Assembly: GCA_052171275.1 (NCBI GenBank) | Contig: CM125795.1 | Coordinates: 310,001-374,000, forward strand | Reading direction: 5' to 3' | DNA from: Arsenophonus sp052171275 | GTDB taxonomy: Bacteria; Pseudomonadota; Gammaproteobacteria; Enterobacterales; Enterobacteriaceae | Length of the DNA stretch: 64,000 bases | Shown: piece by piece, positions 1 to 12,200 of the stretch | How positions within the stretch are numbered: the stretch's first letter is position 1 | Layout: every line of letters begins with the position of its first letter | The notes under the pieces: model-generated | What the model saw: the letters and a program-made list of their open reading frames with translations, nothing else | Database searches by the model: none | What the model was told of the DNA's origin: nothing | Translations under genes and position numbers: made by a program

Positions 1-2123
1 TATTAATAATAATATAAAATATTTATGTGATTATAATTTATTTATTCTTTTTAAATATTATAGTATATTCAAATATTTATAAGTTAACATAGCTTAATTT
101 ATATCTATATTTTTGTTTAATAAATATGCTTTAAATAAAGTTTAATAACAAATTGAACTTATTATTAGATAAGTTATACTTATCTAATAAAATTTTATTT
201 TAAAAAAAATGCAAATAATTATCACTTTAAGATTAATTAAATGATTATTTTTATATTATCAAAATTGATAATTTAATTTATCAATATATATTTCAGTAGT
301 CATTTAATTTATTATATAAAATTTTATAAAATTATTATTTGTTACCACTATCTTTTATAACTATATAGTGTATATCAATAATATTGATGTAATTAATATT
401 ATTATTTCAGTTTTAAAATAAAAAATTTGTTTTAGTTTTTATGAATCTATAAAAATTATATTAATTATTTGATATTTTAAAAAGTCTATAATACTTTTTT
501 TATTATGATATTAAAAACATTTATATACAGTTATTTTAGATCATATATTTAATGTAGATATTTAATATAATAATTTATTTATAATACTAGTAATTAATAT
601 TTTTATAGATAGAAAACTATTTTTTAAATGTTATAATTTTATATAGTATGGATATATGGGAAATTTTATAAAATAAATTTTTAGTTAAATTATTAGTTTT
701 GAACATTTTAAAAATTAAATTAAAATATAAAAAAATATATTTATATATTTCCTACATAGAAAATATTTGATTTTATATTATGTTGATTTAAAATTATCAT
801 AATTTATTTTTATTTTATTTTTTAGTAAAATAAATTAGATTATTATAAAACTAAGTATATAAAAATTATAAATAGTTAGTATTATGATATTAAATTTAAA
901 TACGTTTTTATATGATGATAATCGTATCATTTTACTAAAATAAGATATTATTTAGCATAATTATTTAATAAAATTAAACATTAATAAATTATTTTTTGGA
1001 TAAGAATAATTTTATTTTTTCTATTAACTTGTTAATGACAAAATATCAAACTACTTAATATAGTATATCAATTTGATAATCAAATATAAGTATATTTCTG
1101 ATAACATTTTATTTATAATTAGTTTTTAATCTAATTTTAGAAAAAAATTTTTTTAAATTTTATTGTTTCAATTAATATTCAAAATATTATAGATTTTAAG
1201 AATCCTAAATAGTTTACTTAATATTTGATTTTTATTAAAAAGCAATCTTATAATATATATAATATTAATTAATTAAAATATAAATGATAGCTTTAGACTA
1301 TTCATATTATAGTTTATCTTATCAATTTTATTAAAAATAAATTAATAACAATATCGTGTTTAATTAACTATTATTATTCTATATTATGTTTAAATTATTA
1401 TTAATAATTTAAACATAATTAATTAAAAATATTATTTTTATAAATTTATTTATATATAATATACTTTTTATTTAGTTTAATTTTATTAATTTATATATAA
1501 AAATATATTCATATTTAACTAATTATTAATAATAATATATAGATTTAATTAAATGTTTAATAATTTTAATCATTTATACTATTTAAATTTTATTATGTAT
1601 GAAAGTAAATTAAATAATATTTATTATTTAATATTTATTATATTAATTTTATGTTATTGTTTTTGCTAAAAGATAATTATTAAAGCAGAATCAATAAAAT
1701 AAAACTATATTTATTTTTCTTAAAAAACTTTATAAAAATAATAAACTTAATTAATTAAAACCATTAAAATATTTATAAAAATCAATAATATTAATCATAT
1801 TTAATTAAAATTAATATCTTCAATATAATCTAAAGGCTATCTAATATAATAACTATATTATTTAATTAAATAATATTTTTAAATATTTCAATAATTTAAT
1901 ATTAAATAAATTTTTTTTTAAAATATAAATGATCTGTCTTATAAAAGATTAACACTACTAAACTTAATAGTTTTAATATCTAGATTACTGATCATTTAAT
2001 TTTAATTTTATATAAAATAAATTTTACTCTAATTCCTAGCTTAGGACTTAAGTTATAGTGAATTTATAACTACCACTTAACATAGTATTTAATATTTTGC
2101 AAATGGATTATATAATATCTAGA
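1..2123. other. gene-free AT-rich DNA, left edge
   Basis: No open frame with recognisable protein content on either strand. The one structured element I see is a perfect hairpin at 1383-1419 (17-bp arms, 3-base loop ATT). About 100 bases just downstream of pyrI (roughly 2020-2110) are a little less AT-rich but did not translate into anything I recognise. No tRNA-like T-loop was seen. Confidence 0.6.
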
Positions 2124-2588
2124 TTACATATTATTAATTACTGCATGTCTATCAAATATTTTTTCACAATATTTACATGTTAGAATCACTTCATTATGCT
2201 CTTGTTTAATATTAAAACTACTATTAACAGGTTCATTATGACTAATGCAATTACTATTAGGGCATATTAAAACAACATCAATTTGTTTAGGTAAGGTAAT
2301 TGATAGTTTTTTTTCCACTCTATAATCCTTAATGCAGTTAACAGTAGCTTGTGGAGCATACATTGCTAATTCATTCGCTTGTCCAATAGTTAGAAATGTA
2401 TTTTCAATTTTAATTAGATCTTTTTTACCTAAGTGATTAGAAGGTAAATTTAAACCTATTGTGATACGCTGATCAGTTTTTGTTAATTTAAATAATGAAA
2501 GTAACTTAAAACCCATTTGAGCAGGAATATGGTCTATAACAGTACCGCATTTAATTGCTTCAACCTGTAATTTATGGTTAACTGCCAT
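2124..2588 (-). CDS. pyrI: aspartate carbamoyltransferase regulatory subunit PyrI
   Basis: Regulatory chain of aspartate carbamoyltransferase. In enterics it binds nucleotide effectors (CTP, UTP, ATP) and assembles with PyrB trimers in the cytoplasm. The 154-residue protein is nearly collinear with the 153-residue E. coli chain: an N-terminal allosteric domain with VEAIKCGTVIDHIPAQ, then a C-terminal zinc domain with four cysteines at 109, 114, 138 and 141, the same numbers as in E. coli. I chose the ATG at 2588 rather than the upstream one at 2603 because a GAGG Shine-Dalgarno sits 9 bases before it and MAVNHKLQ matches the E. coli start MTHDNKLQ. It begins 12 bases after the pyrB stop, so the pair is a two-gene operon. 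Keeping the regulatory subunit is noteworthy, since feedback control is often lost in reduced symbionts. Confidence 0.96.
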   Translation of the reverse strand: MAVNHKLQVEAIKCGTVIDHIPAQMGFKLLSLFKLTKTDQRITIGLNLPSNHLGKKDLIKIENTFLTIGQANELAMYAPQATVNCIKDYRVEKKLSITLPKQIDVVLICPNSNCISHNEPVNSSFNIKQEHNEVILTCKYCEKIFDRHAVINNM

Positions 2589-2599
2589 AATTGTGTGCC

Positions 2600-3538
2600 T
2601 CATAAATTAATAGTTTTGTTTAATATTAGCGCTAAAAGAGCTTGTCGAGTATAAATTCCATTGTTAGCTTGTTGAAAATAGTAAGCATGAGAGGTTTTGT
2701 CAACATCAGTGCTAATCTCATCTATGCGTGGTAAAGGATGTAAAACTTTCATACTAAGTTTAGCGGTAACTAACTCGTTTTTGTTTAAAATAAATTTAGA
2801 TTTTAAATTAGCATATTCTGAAGGATCTAAACGTTCTTTTTGTACTCGTGTTATATAAAGAATATCAAGTTTTGATAAAACTGTTTCCATGTTGTCATGT
2901 AAGCTATATGTTATTCCTTTTTTATCTAATAGATGGAGAATATGGTTAGGCATGGTTAAAGCTTCTGGAGCAATAAAATATAAATGATTATTATCGAATT
3001 TTGATAATGCCTGTGCTAACGAATGAACAGTTCGACCATATTTTAAATCACCAACCATAGCAATATGTAAACCATTTAAGCTACCCTGACTTTCTTGAAT
3101 AGTGAATAAATCAAGTAATGTTTGTGTAGGATGTTGATTAGCACCGTCACCAGCATTAATCACAGGAATTTTCCCTGAAAATTCAGCTGCTAAATGTGAT
3201 GCTCCTTCTTGTGGATGTCTAATAACTATAGCATCAACATATTGGCTAATAACTGATATTGTATCTGCCAATGTTTCGCCTTTTTTACTTAATGAGGTAT
3301 TATTACTATCAGAAAAACCTACTACAGAAGCCCCTAATCGATGAATGGCTGTTTCAAAAGAAAGACGTGTACGAGTCGAAGCTTCAAAAAAACAACTAGC
3401 AATTACTTTATATTTTAGTAGATCTGGTTTTGGATATTTTTTTAATAATTTAGCAACTTTAAGTACAGCACGTAGGTCTTCACGTTTTAAATCATTAATC
3501 GAGATTATATTTCGAAGATATAATGGATTAATAATCAT
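2600..3538 (-). CDS. pyrB: aspartate carbamoyltransferase catalytic subunit PyrB
   Basis: Catalyses carbamoyl phosphate + L-aspartate to N-carbamoyl-aspartate, the committed step of pyrimidine synthesis. At 312 residues it is full length (311 in E. coli). The carbamoyl-phosphate loop STRTR is at 54-58, followed by the SLSKKGET loop near 82-89, HPTQTLLD in the middle and HPLPRIDE near the C terminus, all active-site signatures of the family. The ATG has a strong Shine-Dalgarno (AAGGAAGGAG) close upstream, stronger than most genes here. It is followed at once by pyrI. I could not recognise the E. coli pyrL leader peptide or its attenuator in the upstream DNA, so that control is probably lost, but the evidence is negative only. 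Confidence 0.97.
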   Translation of the reverse strand: MIINPLYLRNIISINDLKREDLRAVLKVAKLLKKYPKPDLLKYKVIASCFFEASTRTRLSFETAIHRLGASVVGFSDSNNTSLSKKGETLADTISVISQYVDAIVIRHPQEGASHLAAEFSGKIPVINAGDGANQHPTQTLLDLFTIQESQGSLNGLHIAMVGDLKYGRTVHSLAQALSKFDNNHLYFIAPEALTMPNHILHLLDKKGITYSLHDNMETVLSKLDILYITRVQKERLDPSEYANLKSKFILNKNELVTAKLSMKVLHPLPRIDEISTDVDKTSHAYYFQQANNGIYTRQALLALILNKTINL

Positions 3539-5880
3539 ATTACTTCTCCTTCCTTATTCTATATCTAAGTAATATACCAAAATCTCTTCATTGATGGGAT
3601 TGAATAAATAGAGTTAATTAAGAATGTAATTAAAATAATTAAATAGCTTATTGCTTATAAATATATTTTTAATAAAATTAAACATTATTCTATAAAAATT
3701 TAATGAAATAAACGTTTTTATATAGAAATAGCAATTCTTTTATAAAAAATAATGAAATTTCATTAAAAGTGATTAATTAAATTCAAAATGAGAATTATTT
3801 ATTTTTTATTAAAAATGATTTTTACTCTATTCATATTAATTAATAATTTGATAAATTATATTCTATAATTATTTACTTAATTAATAATTTAGTATTAGAA
3901 TATTTATTTTTTTTGCTTGCTAATTAATAATTAATTTTATTAATTTAGTTATTTTTGTATTTAGCTTTATAATTAAAAAATTTTTTATCAAGTAATAATA
4001 AGTAATTTAATTTAATTTTTATTAAAATATATTTAAGTTATAATAATAAAATTATAATATATCAGAATATAAAATTCTTTTTTTTAAAAATATTTTTTAC
4101 TTATTATATATATTTATATATATTATTGTTTTAATGTATTCTGTTAGTTAAAATTTAGATTAATATAATAACTATAGTATTTATTGCAAATTAATAGAGT
4201 TTAATAAAAAAAATTATTTTGTAATGCAATTTTCATAGCTTTTTTAGTATTTTATAGATTTCTATATAGAATATTAAAACTTTTATTAAGATTTTAATAT
4301 ATTCTTATTATTTAGATGTGATTTGATAAATTGATAATATATAAATTATATTTTATTTATTATTAATTATTATTAATTATATAGTTATATTTTTAAAGGT
4401 AAATATAGAATATTGTTATATCATGCCAATAACTCTTTTAATTTTCATTAAGATTAAAATATCTTAATCTTTTTTATTAAAATCAATTAAATTAATTATA
4501 TTTTATTTTTAAAATTATTTAATTAATATCAATTTTTTATAATATTTACTATTTTATTACTGAATTTTAATATAACTACTTTTAATAATTATGACTTATT
4601 ACATAAGTATATAAATTTATTTGTTTCATCATTAAAACTTTTTATTTTTTCAATAAAAAATAATTATATTTAATTTAACAAATAGTTCATCTTCCTTTTA
4701 TATTATTAATTTTTATTTACTTATTTTTGTATTCTAATATATATTCTCAACATATGTTTTTTATAAATAAAGAAAAAATTATATTTATGTTAAATAAATT
4801 TATATATCTAAGAAATTTAATCACCTTTATAATTAAATATATTTACTTATAGATTATTTTCAAAATAATATATTTTATATTTTTAATATTTTTAGTTTAA
4901 AGATTTACCATCTTATTTGTAATTAAATTTTTTTATTTTATTATGATTTTAAATATTTGTTATTGATTATTTAATTGAGAAATTGTTATAATTAACAATT
5001 TGTTACAAATAGAGAGTTTAATAAAATAATCTTAATTTTTAGAATCATAGTCTTCTGATAGATAATCTAGACGTTTTATTTATATTTTAAGCAATATCTG
5101 ATGTATATAAATTTTAAATAATAAAAAATAAAATACAATTATATTATCTAATATCATATTTATATATAAATCTATAAAATGTAATTAATAGTTTATTCTT
5201 TTTAATATATCAAATATTGTATATAATATAAATATATTAAAGATTAATATTATTTTTAAAAATATATAGATAAATATAACTAAAGACAGAAGAATATAAA
5301 AATTTTTATCGTATTGATACTGAATATATATCGTAATTAATAAAAAATACTTTATTAACAATAAATTTCAATAAATAAATTTATTTTTAAAGAAAAATAA
5401 TAAAAACTAATAAATATAATAAATTATTATCTTTAAATTATTAAAGATGAATAATAAGATAGTAGTATTTAAAATAATTTAAGTATAATAAAAAATTATT
5501 TTTAAATAAAATTAAATTTAAAATTATTATAAAATATTAATTACTTGTATTTAGTTATATGATTAAATATATGATATTAAAAACTAAAAATTAAAATTAA
5601 TTTAATTAAATATTGATATATCTCTTTTTTATAGTTAGATTTCTTACATAATATAATTAAATTAAAAAAAATTGTTTGTTAATTAATTTAATCTTTAATT
5701 CATATTAAATAGATTATATTAATCTAATCCAATTATTATAATATTGAAATAATAAGATATTAATCTTGAATAAAATAATTCAAATTAGAATTCTTTTATT
5801 CAAGATTAAATAAAAATATTACTAATTAATTATTATTGGATATTAATTCAAATAAGATGACTATCATAATAAATTTATGA
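3539..5880. other. gene-free AT-rich DNA between pyrB and valS
   Basis: No recognisable coding content. A terminator-like hairpin with no nearby gene lies at 4450-4471 (8-bp arms AAGATTAA/TTAATCTT, 6-base loop, followed on the + strand by a T run). A long inverted repeat at 5760-5809 is listed separately. The ancestral neighbours expected between pyrB and valS in enterics (argI and others) could not be recognised. Confidence 0.6.
5760..5809. repeat. 16-bp perfect inverted repeat downstream of valS
   Basis: Arms TTAATCTTGAATAAAA (5760-5775) and its exact complement (5794-5809) enclose an 18-base loop. It lies about 110 bases beyond the valS stop. It could fold in the valS 3' transcript, but the nearer hairpin at 5881-5911 is a better terminator candidate. 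Confidence 0.7.
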
Positions 5881-5911
5881 AATAAAAACACTAATATATA
5901 TAAATAGTATT
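5881..5911 (-). terminator. putative intrinsic terminator of valS
   Basis: Read on the minus strand just after the valS stop, AATACTA pairs with TAGTGTT (seven pairs, one of them U-G) around an 11-base AT loop, and a run of T follows directly. Position and T tract fit a weak rho-independent terminator. In DNA this AT-rich the signal is not strong. Confidence 0.4.
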
Positions 5912-5922
5912 ATTTTATCAAA

Positions 5923-8817
5923 TTAAGTTAATAATTTCTTTTTTTGATTTATCAATTTTTGTTTTTTTTCTAAATAAAACTTCAGATTTTTACGCTTGTT
6001 TTCAACAATAACAACAGGCGCTAAGTTAAGAAAGTTATAATTATTTAATTTTTTTTGAATAGAAGATATTTCATTAGTTAATTTATCTATTTCTTTATTT
6101 ATGCGCATTAATTCATCATTTTTATTAATTAAATTTTTTATTTTTATCAATATTTCTACATTATCTACTAGTTTAATCACATCATATGGTGTTGGTTTAA
6201 GTTCATCTAAAATTGTAATAGAGTTAAGATGAGCTATTTCTTTGATAAAAATTATGTTTTCTTTAACGCATCGTTTTATTGTATAATTATTGCTACATAA
6301 TAGTAAATCTAATAATTGATTTGACAAAATATGCATCTCTACTCTAATGTTACGTATTGTTATTATTAATTTTTTAATCCATTCTAAATCATGCTGCGCT
6401 GCTTTATCAACTTTGATAATTTGAAAAATTGGAAAAGGTTGTAACATAATGCTTTTTTCTTTGATGCCTTTAACTATTTTTATTCGTTGCCAAATAGTCT
6501 CAGTAATAAATGGAATTATAGGATGAGTTAAGCGCAATAAGCTTTCTAGTATTTCAATTAATGTATAACGTGTTGCACGAATTTCTGTATCATTTCCTTT
6601 ATGAATAGATAATTTAGACAATTCTAAGTACCAGTTACAAAATTGGTTCCAAGTGAATTCATATAAAATATTGGCAGCAATATCAAAACGATAAGTATCT
6701 AGTGCTTCACGATATAATTTTATAGTTTGATTAAATTCTGCTTTGATCCAACGATCAGGCAGCGAAAAAGTCATTTTTTTTTCATTCTGACCACAATCTT
6801 GTCCTTCAGTATTGATTAAAACATAACGACTTGCGTTCCAGAGTTTATTACAAAAATTGCGATATCCAGTAAGACGTTTCATATCCCAATTGATATCTCG
6901 ACCTGTTGATGCTAATGCTGCGAGTGTAAAGCGTAAAGCGTCAGTACCATGAGCTTTAATACTGTTTGGATATTCTTTTTTAGTATGATTGGCAATTTTT
7001 TCAGCTAATTTAGGTTGTATTATATTACTAGTACGTTTTATTAGTAGATTTTCTAAAGAAATACCATCTATCATATCTATCGGATCTATTATATTTCCTT
7101 TAGATTTTGACATTTTTTTCCCTTCTTCATCACGAATAAGACCAGTTATATAGGCCACTTTAAAAGGAATTTGCGCTTTACCATTATCATCTTTGATAAA
7201 ATGCATAGTTAACATGATCATACGAGCTATCCAAAAAAAAATAATATCAAAACCGCTAACTAATATATCTGTTGGATGGAAAGTTTTTAATTCTTCGCTA
7301 TTTTCTGGCCAACCTAATGCTGAAAAAGTCCAAAGACTGGAAGAAAACCAAGTATCTAATACATCTTCATCCTGATATAAATTGATATTTTTGCTTAAAT
7401 TATTCTTTAAACGAACCTGATTTTCATCATATCCAACATAAATATTGCCAAATTTATCATACCACGCTGGTATTCTATGCCCCCACCATAATTGTCGTGA
7501 AATACACCAATCTTTAATATTTTGCATCCATGAAAAATACATATTCTCATATTGTTTAGGGATAAATTGAATTCGACCATCTTTCACTGCTATAATTGCT
7601 TCTTTTGCTAATGGTAAAGTTCGAATATACCATTGATCTGTTAACATTGGTTCGATAATAACACCGCTACGATCGCTATAAGGAACAGTGAACTTATGTG
7701 GTTTCATAGTCACTATTAATCCTAATTTTTCTAATTCATTTATTATTGCTTTACGAGCATTAAAACGCTCCATTTTTTGGAATAATAAAGGAATTCTCGC
7801 TATATAAATAGCATTTGGATTCCCTAAACTATCAAATACTTTTGGTTTTTCTTGTATTTGTCCATTAATATCAAAAATATTAATCATAAGTAATTGATGA
7901 CGTTTACCAACTTCATAATCATTAAAATCATGAGCTGGTGTAATCTTAACACATCCAGTACCTTTTTTTATATCAGCATGTTTATCACCAATGATAGGAA
8001 TCAAACGATTAACTAATGGTAATAAAATTTGTTTGCCAATTAAATTCTCATAACGTGAATCATCTGGATTAATAGCGACACCAGTATCAGCAAACATAGT
8101 TTCTGGCCGAGTAGTAGCGATAACCAAATAATTTTCACCTTCTTTTGTTTTTATATTATTGGCAAGAGGATATCGTAAATACCACATAAAACCATTAACT
8201 TCTCGATATTCAACTTCTAAATCAGAAATAGCAGTATGTAAGTTAGGATCCCAATTAACCAATCGTTTACCTCGATAAATAAGATCATCTTGATATAATC
8301 GAATGAATGCTTCTTTCACTGCTTTTGAAAGACCTTCATCCATAGTAAAGCGTTCTCGTTCCCAATCAATAGAGTTGCCAAGTCGTCGCATTTGTTTTGA
8401 AATATTATTTCCAGACTCTGTTTTCCATAGCCAAATTTTTCTAATAAATGCTTCTCTATCGTAGTCATTACGAGTTTTGTTTTCTTCTATAGCAATTTTT
8501 TGTTCAATAACTATCTGAGTTGCAATTCCAGCGTGATCCATACCACTTTGCCATAGCGTATTTTTTCCTTGCATACGATGATAACGAATTAAGATATCCA
8601 TAATTGTTTGTTGAAAAGCATGCCCCATATGCAAATTACCTGTGATATTTGGCGGTGGAATAACGATGCAAAAACTTCCATTTCTTTTATCACCGTTAGG
8701 TTTAAAATAACCATTTTTTTCCCAGTATTCATATATGGACTGCTCAATTTCATCTGGTTGATAAATTTTATCAAGAGATGATATAAATTTAGTTTGATTT
8801 ATAGACTGTTTTTTCAT
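5923..8817 (-). CDS. valS: valyl-tRNA synthetase ValS
   Basis: Class I aminoacyl-tRNA synthetase that charges tRNA-Val with valine in the cytoplasm. The 964-residue protein is complete (951 in E. coli). It shows the HIGH-type motif HMGH at 63-66 within PPPNITGNLHMGH, the connective-peptide editing domain in the middle, the KMSKS signature at about 568-572, and a Lys-rich C-terminal coiled coil that contacts tRNA. The ATG at 8817 follows the stop of the fossil holC by 13 bases and has no clear Shine-Dalgarno. In the ancestor it would have been translated as part of a holC-valS unit, so its expression may now depend on whatever promoter remains upstream of or inside the holC fossil. Confidence 0.97.
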   Translation of the reverse strand: MKKQSINQTKFISSLDKIYQPDEIEQSIYEYWEKNGYFKPNGDKRNGSFCIVIPPPNITGNLHMGHAFQQTIMDILIRYHRMQGKNTLWQSGMDHAGIATQIVIEQKIAIEENKTRNDYDREAFIRKIWLWKTESGNNISKQMRRLGNSIDWERERFTMDEGLSKAVKEAFIRLYQDDLIYRGKRLVNWDPNLHTAISDLEVEYREVNGFMWYLRYPLANNIKTKEGENYLVIATTRPETMFADTGVAINPDDSRYENLIGKQILLPLVNRLIPIIGDKHADIKKGTGCVKITPAHDFNDYEVGKRHQLLMINIFDINGQIQEKPKVFDSLGNPNAIYIARIPLLFQKMERFNARKAIINELEKLGLIVTMKPHKFTVPYSDRSGVIIEPMLTDQWYIRTLPLAKEAIIAVKDGRIQFIPKQYENMYFSWMQNIKDWCISRQLWWGHRIPAWYDKFGNIYVGYDENQVRLKNNLSKNINLYQDEDVLDTWFSSSLWTFSALGWPENSEELKTFHPTDILVSGFDIIFFWIARMIMLTMHFIKDDNGKAQIPFKVAYITGLIRDEEGKKMSKSKGNIIDPIDMIDGISLENLLIKRTSNIIQPKLAEKIANHTKKEYPNSIKAHGTDALRFTLAALASTGRDINWDMKRLTGYRNFCNKLWNASRYVLINTEGQDCGQNEKKMTFSLPDRWIKAEFNQTIKLYREALDTYRFDIAANILYEFTWNQFCNWYLELSKLSIHKGNDTEIRATRYTLIEILESLLRLTHPIIPFITETIWQRIKIVKGIKEKSIMLQPFPIFQIIKVDKAAQHDLEWIKKLIITIRNIRVEMHILSNQLLDLLLCSNNYTIKRCVKENIIFIKEIAHLNSITILDELKPTPYDVIKLVDNVEILIKIKNLINKNDELMRINKEIDKLTNEISSIQKKLNNYNFLNLAPVVIVENKRKNLKFYLEKKQKLINQKKKLLT

Positions 8818-8830
8818 ATTGTTTTGTTAT

Positions 8831-9281
8831 TTATTTAGTTAATATTAATACTATTATGGTTAAATCAAAACCAATGTTAAGATATATTTTATATCGTTCA
8901 CATGCAAACTATTTTAAATATTCATCAATAGGTACGAAATCTATTATTTCATGGAATGTTCTAGCAAAATTTGAAAATGTTTATCTGATATCTATCAATA
9001 TATCTCTTTCTATAGAGTAAACCCTCGTTGGCTAATAAAGTTCAATAGTGACTTAATGTAATGAGATCATTCGCCAACTAAATTATGTGGTATAAATTGA
9101 TAAGGTTCTATTTACCAAAGTATTTCATCTAGCTTTTTATCTTCTATTTTATCTTCACAAGCAATTAAAGCACGTTTACCTATACGCATTTTTGTTGTTA
9201 GATGACAAGTTAACCATTGATGATTTTCAAATTTTTCTTGTGAAGAAAACTGTTCTATTACATAAAAAGCTGCTTTTTCAT
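8831..9281 (-). pseudogene. holC: fossil of holC, DNA polymerase III chi subunit
   Basis: holC lies directly upstream of valS in enterics, and stop-interrupted minus-strand frames here still read as HolC. KAAFYVIEQF matches the N terminus, RIGKRALIACEDK matches RSGKRVLIACEDE, LDEILW (then a stop) matches LDEALW, and FIPHNLVGE matches FVPHNLAGE. Near the end, FARTFHEIIDFVPIDEYLK and then FACERYKIY match the C-terminal region ending LARERYKAY. The start ATG (9281) is followed by a one-base shift by codon 3, and there are at least three in-frame stops. The last stop (8831-8833) is 13 bases before valS. It once encoded the chi subunit that links the clamp loader to SSB. The identification rests on several aligned segments in the right place and on the right strand. 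Confidence 0.88.
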
Positions 9282-12200
9282 AAAATCTATATTTTAGAAA
9301 AAGTGTTATTTAGAGTATTTTGTTACAAATTTACTGATTTAATTATTCTTTATAAATTTTTAATCAGCAAAAAATTTAATAAAATTAAGAAAATAATATA
9401 AAATACTGCTGCTTATTATACTTATTTTATCTTTTATTGTATTATTAATTTTTCCTGTGATATTTAATTATTTTAGTGATTATTTTATGGAATATTTTAA
9501 AAAATATAATATTAGTAATATTTCTTTAAGAACAATCTTCTATTTTAGTAAAATTAAGAAAGTTTGATTATAACTTTTATAAAGTTTTTAGTTATATATA
9601 TAGTAAAAACTATGGTTTATTTTACTATTTTTATTTAAAATAAATATTATATGTATTAATAAAAGAATGATAATTCTAGATCCAATTAATTGTTATACTT
9701 AAAAAGTATAAATAATATAGTCTTTATTTAAAGTTAGAAGATAAATTAATTAGAATATTGCTATGTAAAAATATATATAAATTATTATGTTGTAAGTAAT
9801 TAATCTTTTTTATTAAGAATAAGTATTAAATATTTTTATATATATAATGTTAAACATGATTGTTAAAATGTTATCAATATAATAAATTTTATCATTCAAA
9901 ATATTTTAATAGTTATCCAATATAATATAATTATGAATTAACATTCTTAATTTAGTAAATTAAAATTAATAATATCATAAAACTATTAAGTTAATATATA
10001 GATAATATTAATTATATTTAATGATAGATTATAATAATAGAAATTCATATATAATTAATAATTAATCATTTCGAGTTAATATAAATAAGCTTGATCGATG
10101 AATATATTTTATTTATATTATTTAAATAAATATTAATATTTATCGAATTAAATTCTATAGTTATAGATAAAAATTTAGAATTAGTTTTTTTATCTTCTTT
10201 AATAGCATTATTTTCTGATAAAAATTTTTATGATTATTATCTATTTAAATATAGTTATATTAACTAATATATAGATAGTATTTGTAAATATCAGATAAAT
10301 ATAATTAATTAGATTTTTATATAATTATCGTAAATCACTATAATACTATAAATATTTATACTTAATAGAGCTTGCTACTTGTTATTTTATAAGTTTATAT
10401 AAATTATGTTTTAAGATATTAATAGAATTTAATGTAATGATAATTTATTCTATAGTATAATTATTATTTATTTCTGTTAAATTAATTAAAATATACATAG
10501 AGTATTATTTTGCTATTTATATTATTACATGGTTAATAACTTTCTTTATAATATTATTATAGTTTTTATATAAAATTTAAAATTATAGAGAAAACTGATT
10601 TAAGTAAACAAATTTTATTTAAAATATCTATTATTTTTTATATAATATTTTTATATTGAAGTTTATTTTAAATATATTATATTATTTGATTTTAGTAATT
10701 GTAATAGAATAGATTTAGATAAAATATTATTTTTATAATAAATTAAATTGCATTCAAAATTATTTGACACTAAATATTTTTAGTAGAAGAAAAAGAATCT
10801 ATTTTTAGCCATTTATTATTTTTATTTTTTCAAATATAGAATATTAGTATATGAAACATATCAATTATCTGTAGTTTTATTCTAAAAAAATAAGACAAAT
10901 CTTTCTTATTAAAGATTTGAATGATAATTTTTGATTATATTTTATGAAATTTATAAGTATATTTAAATATATATTAAAGAATTTTCAAGTATCTTCTTTT
11001 TTCAAAAAATAGTATGGTGATTATCTAAAAGATAGTTTATTAATCTTATTCTTTAAATCTAAAAAATAATTTATATATTGAATGTAAAGTTGATACATAA
11101 ATCTTTTAATAGATATTATTTTAATTGTTTTAATAAAGTAAATATACTTTTTTTTAAAAACAATATTTGAATTAAATTATATATTTTTTATCATTAATAA
11201 TGATTTGATATTTAATATCTATTTTATAATACAAACAATTTATAATTTATGATATTTTATTTATAGATTGTTGTTATAAGCATTAAACTTCTTCAAAATC
11301 TTTTATTCTATTATTAATTTTTATATAATATAGCCTGATCTTAAGAAGAACAGTTCAAATGATAATTTATTTTTATATCATTAAATATTTAAATATATTT
11401 ATATTAACAAATAATATTAGTTGCTTTATACTTAAAGATATATTTTATCAAAATAATACTAATTTATATTAGTATAATATATTTTATTTTTCTGATCATT
11501 CAATTTTTATCGATTATTATAATGTTTATTATGCGACTAATATATTTTATTATAGATAAAAAATATTTTAATCTAAAATTACTTTAGATATACTTGTTAT
11601 TAAATCACCTTAATGATTAATATATATTATAAGTTTTTAACGTTAAATATTTATATTTTAATTTTTTTTAATTAATATTGTTTGTATGTCTTCTTTAATA
11701 TTTAATTTATCCACTTTATTTTGATAAAAGAAACGAGTATTATTACTTATAGATTCAAAATCTATCCAGTTAGAAACTTGTTTTACGTATTAGTTAATAA
11801 AACTATTTTATAATTTATAGCTTAAATTTTTATTTTTTATTAATTTAAATAGCATTTTTATTTAAATAAATAATAAAAATGAAACATAATAATTTTTAAA
11901 TAATTAATATATAAATATGGTTATTTTAAAGTAAATAATCTTTAATTATAAGTATATTTAATTTTTTTTTAACATTAAAGTTTTATAAATAGTTAAAATA
12001 TAAGTAATATTTTAAAATTAGAAATCAAAGTGAATTCTTGTTATTTATTATATAAATAAATACATATTGTTAATAATTTACTTGGATTATTGAAAAAAAA
12101 TATTATATAAGTTATATAGTAAAAAATTGGTACTATTAACTATCTATATATACTGTAGCAATAGATACTAATGAACCTTATTAGCCACTAAATTATTTTT

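Noticed and set aside
2589..2603. Upstream pyrI start at 2603
   Set aside because: It overlaps the pyrB stop and adds five residues absent from the family; the ATG at 2588 has the correctly spaced GAGG.
3539..3640. pyrL leader and pyrBI attenuator
   Set aside because: No leader peptide, UTP-sensing T run or terminator hairpin could be recognised upstream of pyrB.
9192..9401. + strand open frame of 69 codons
   Set aside because: It is antisense to the holC fossil and its composition is not protein-like.
9290..9420. Possible pepA C terminus (VFYIIFLILLN resembling VALLAQFLLN)
   Set aside because: The position is right, but the match is made of hydrophobic residues that AT-rich DNA encodes by chance.
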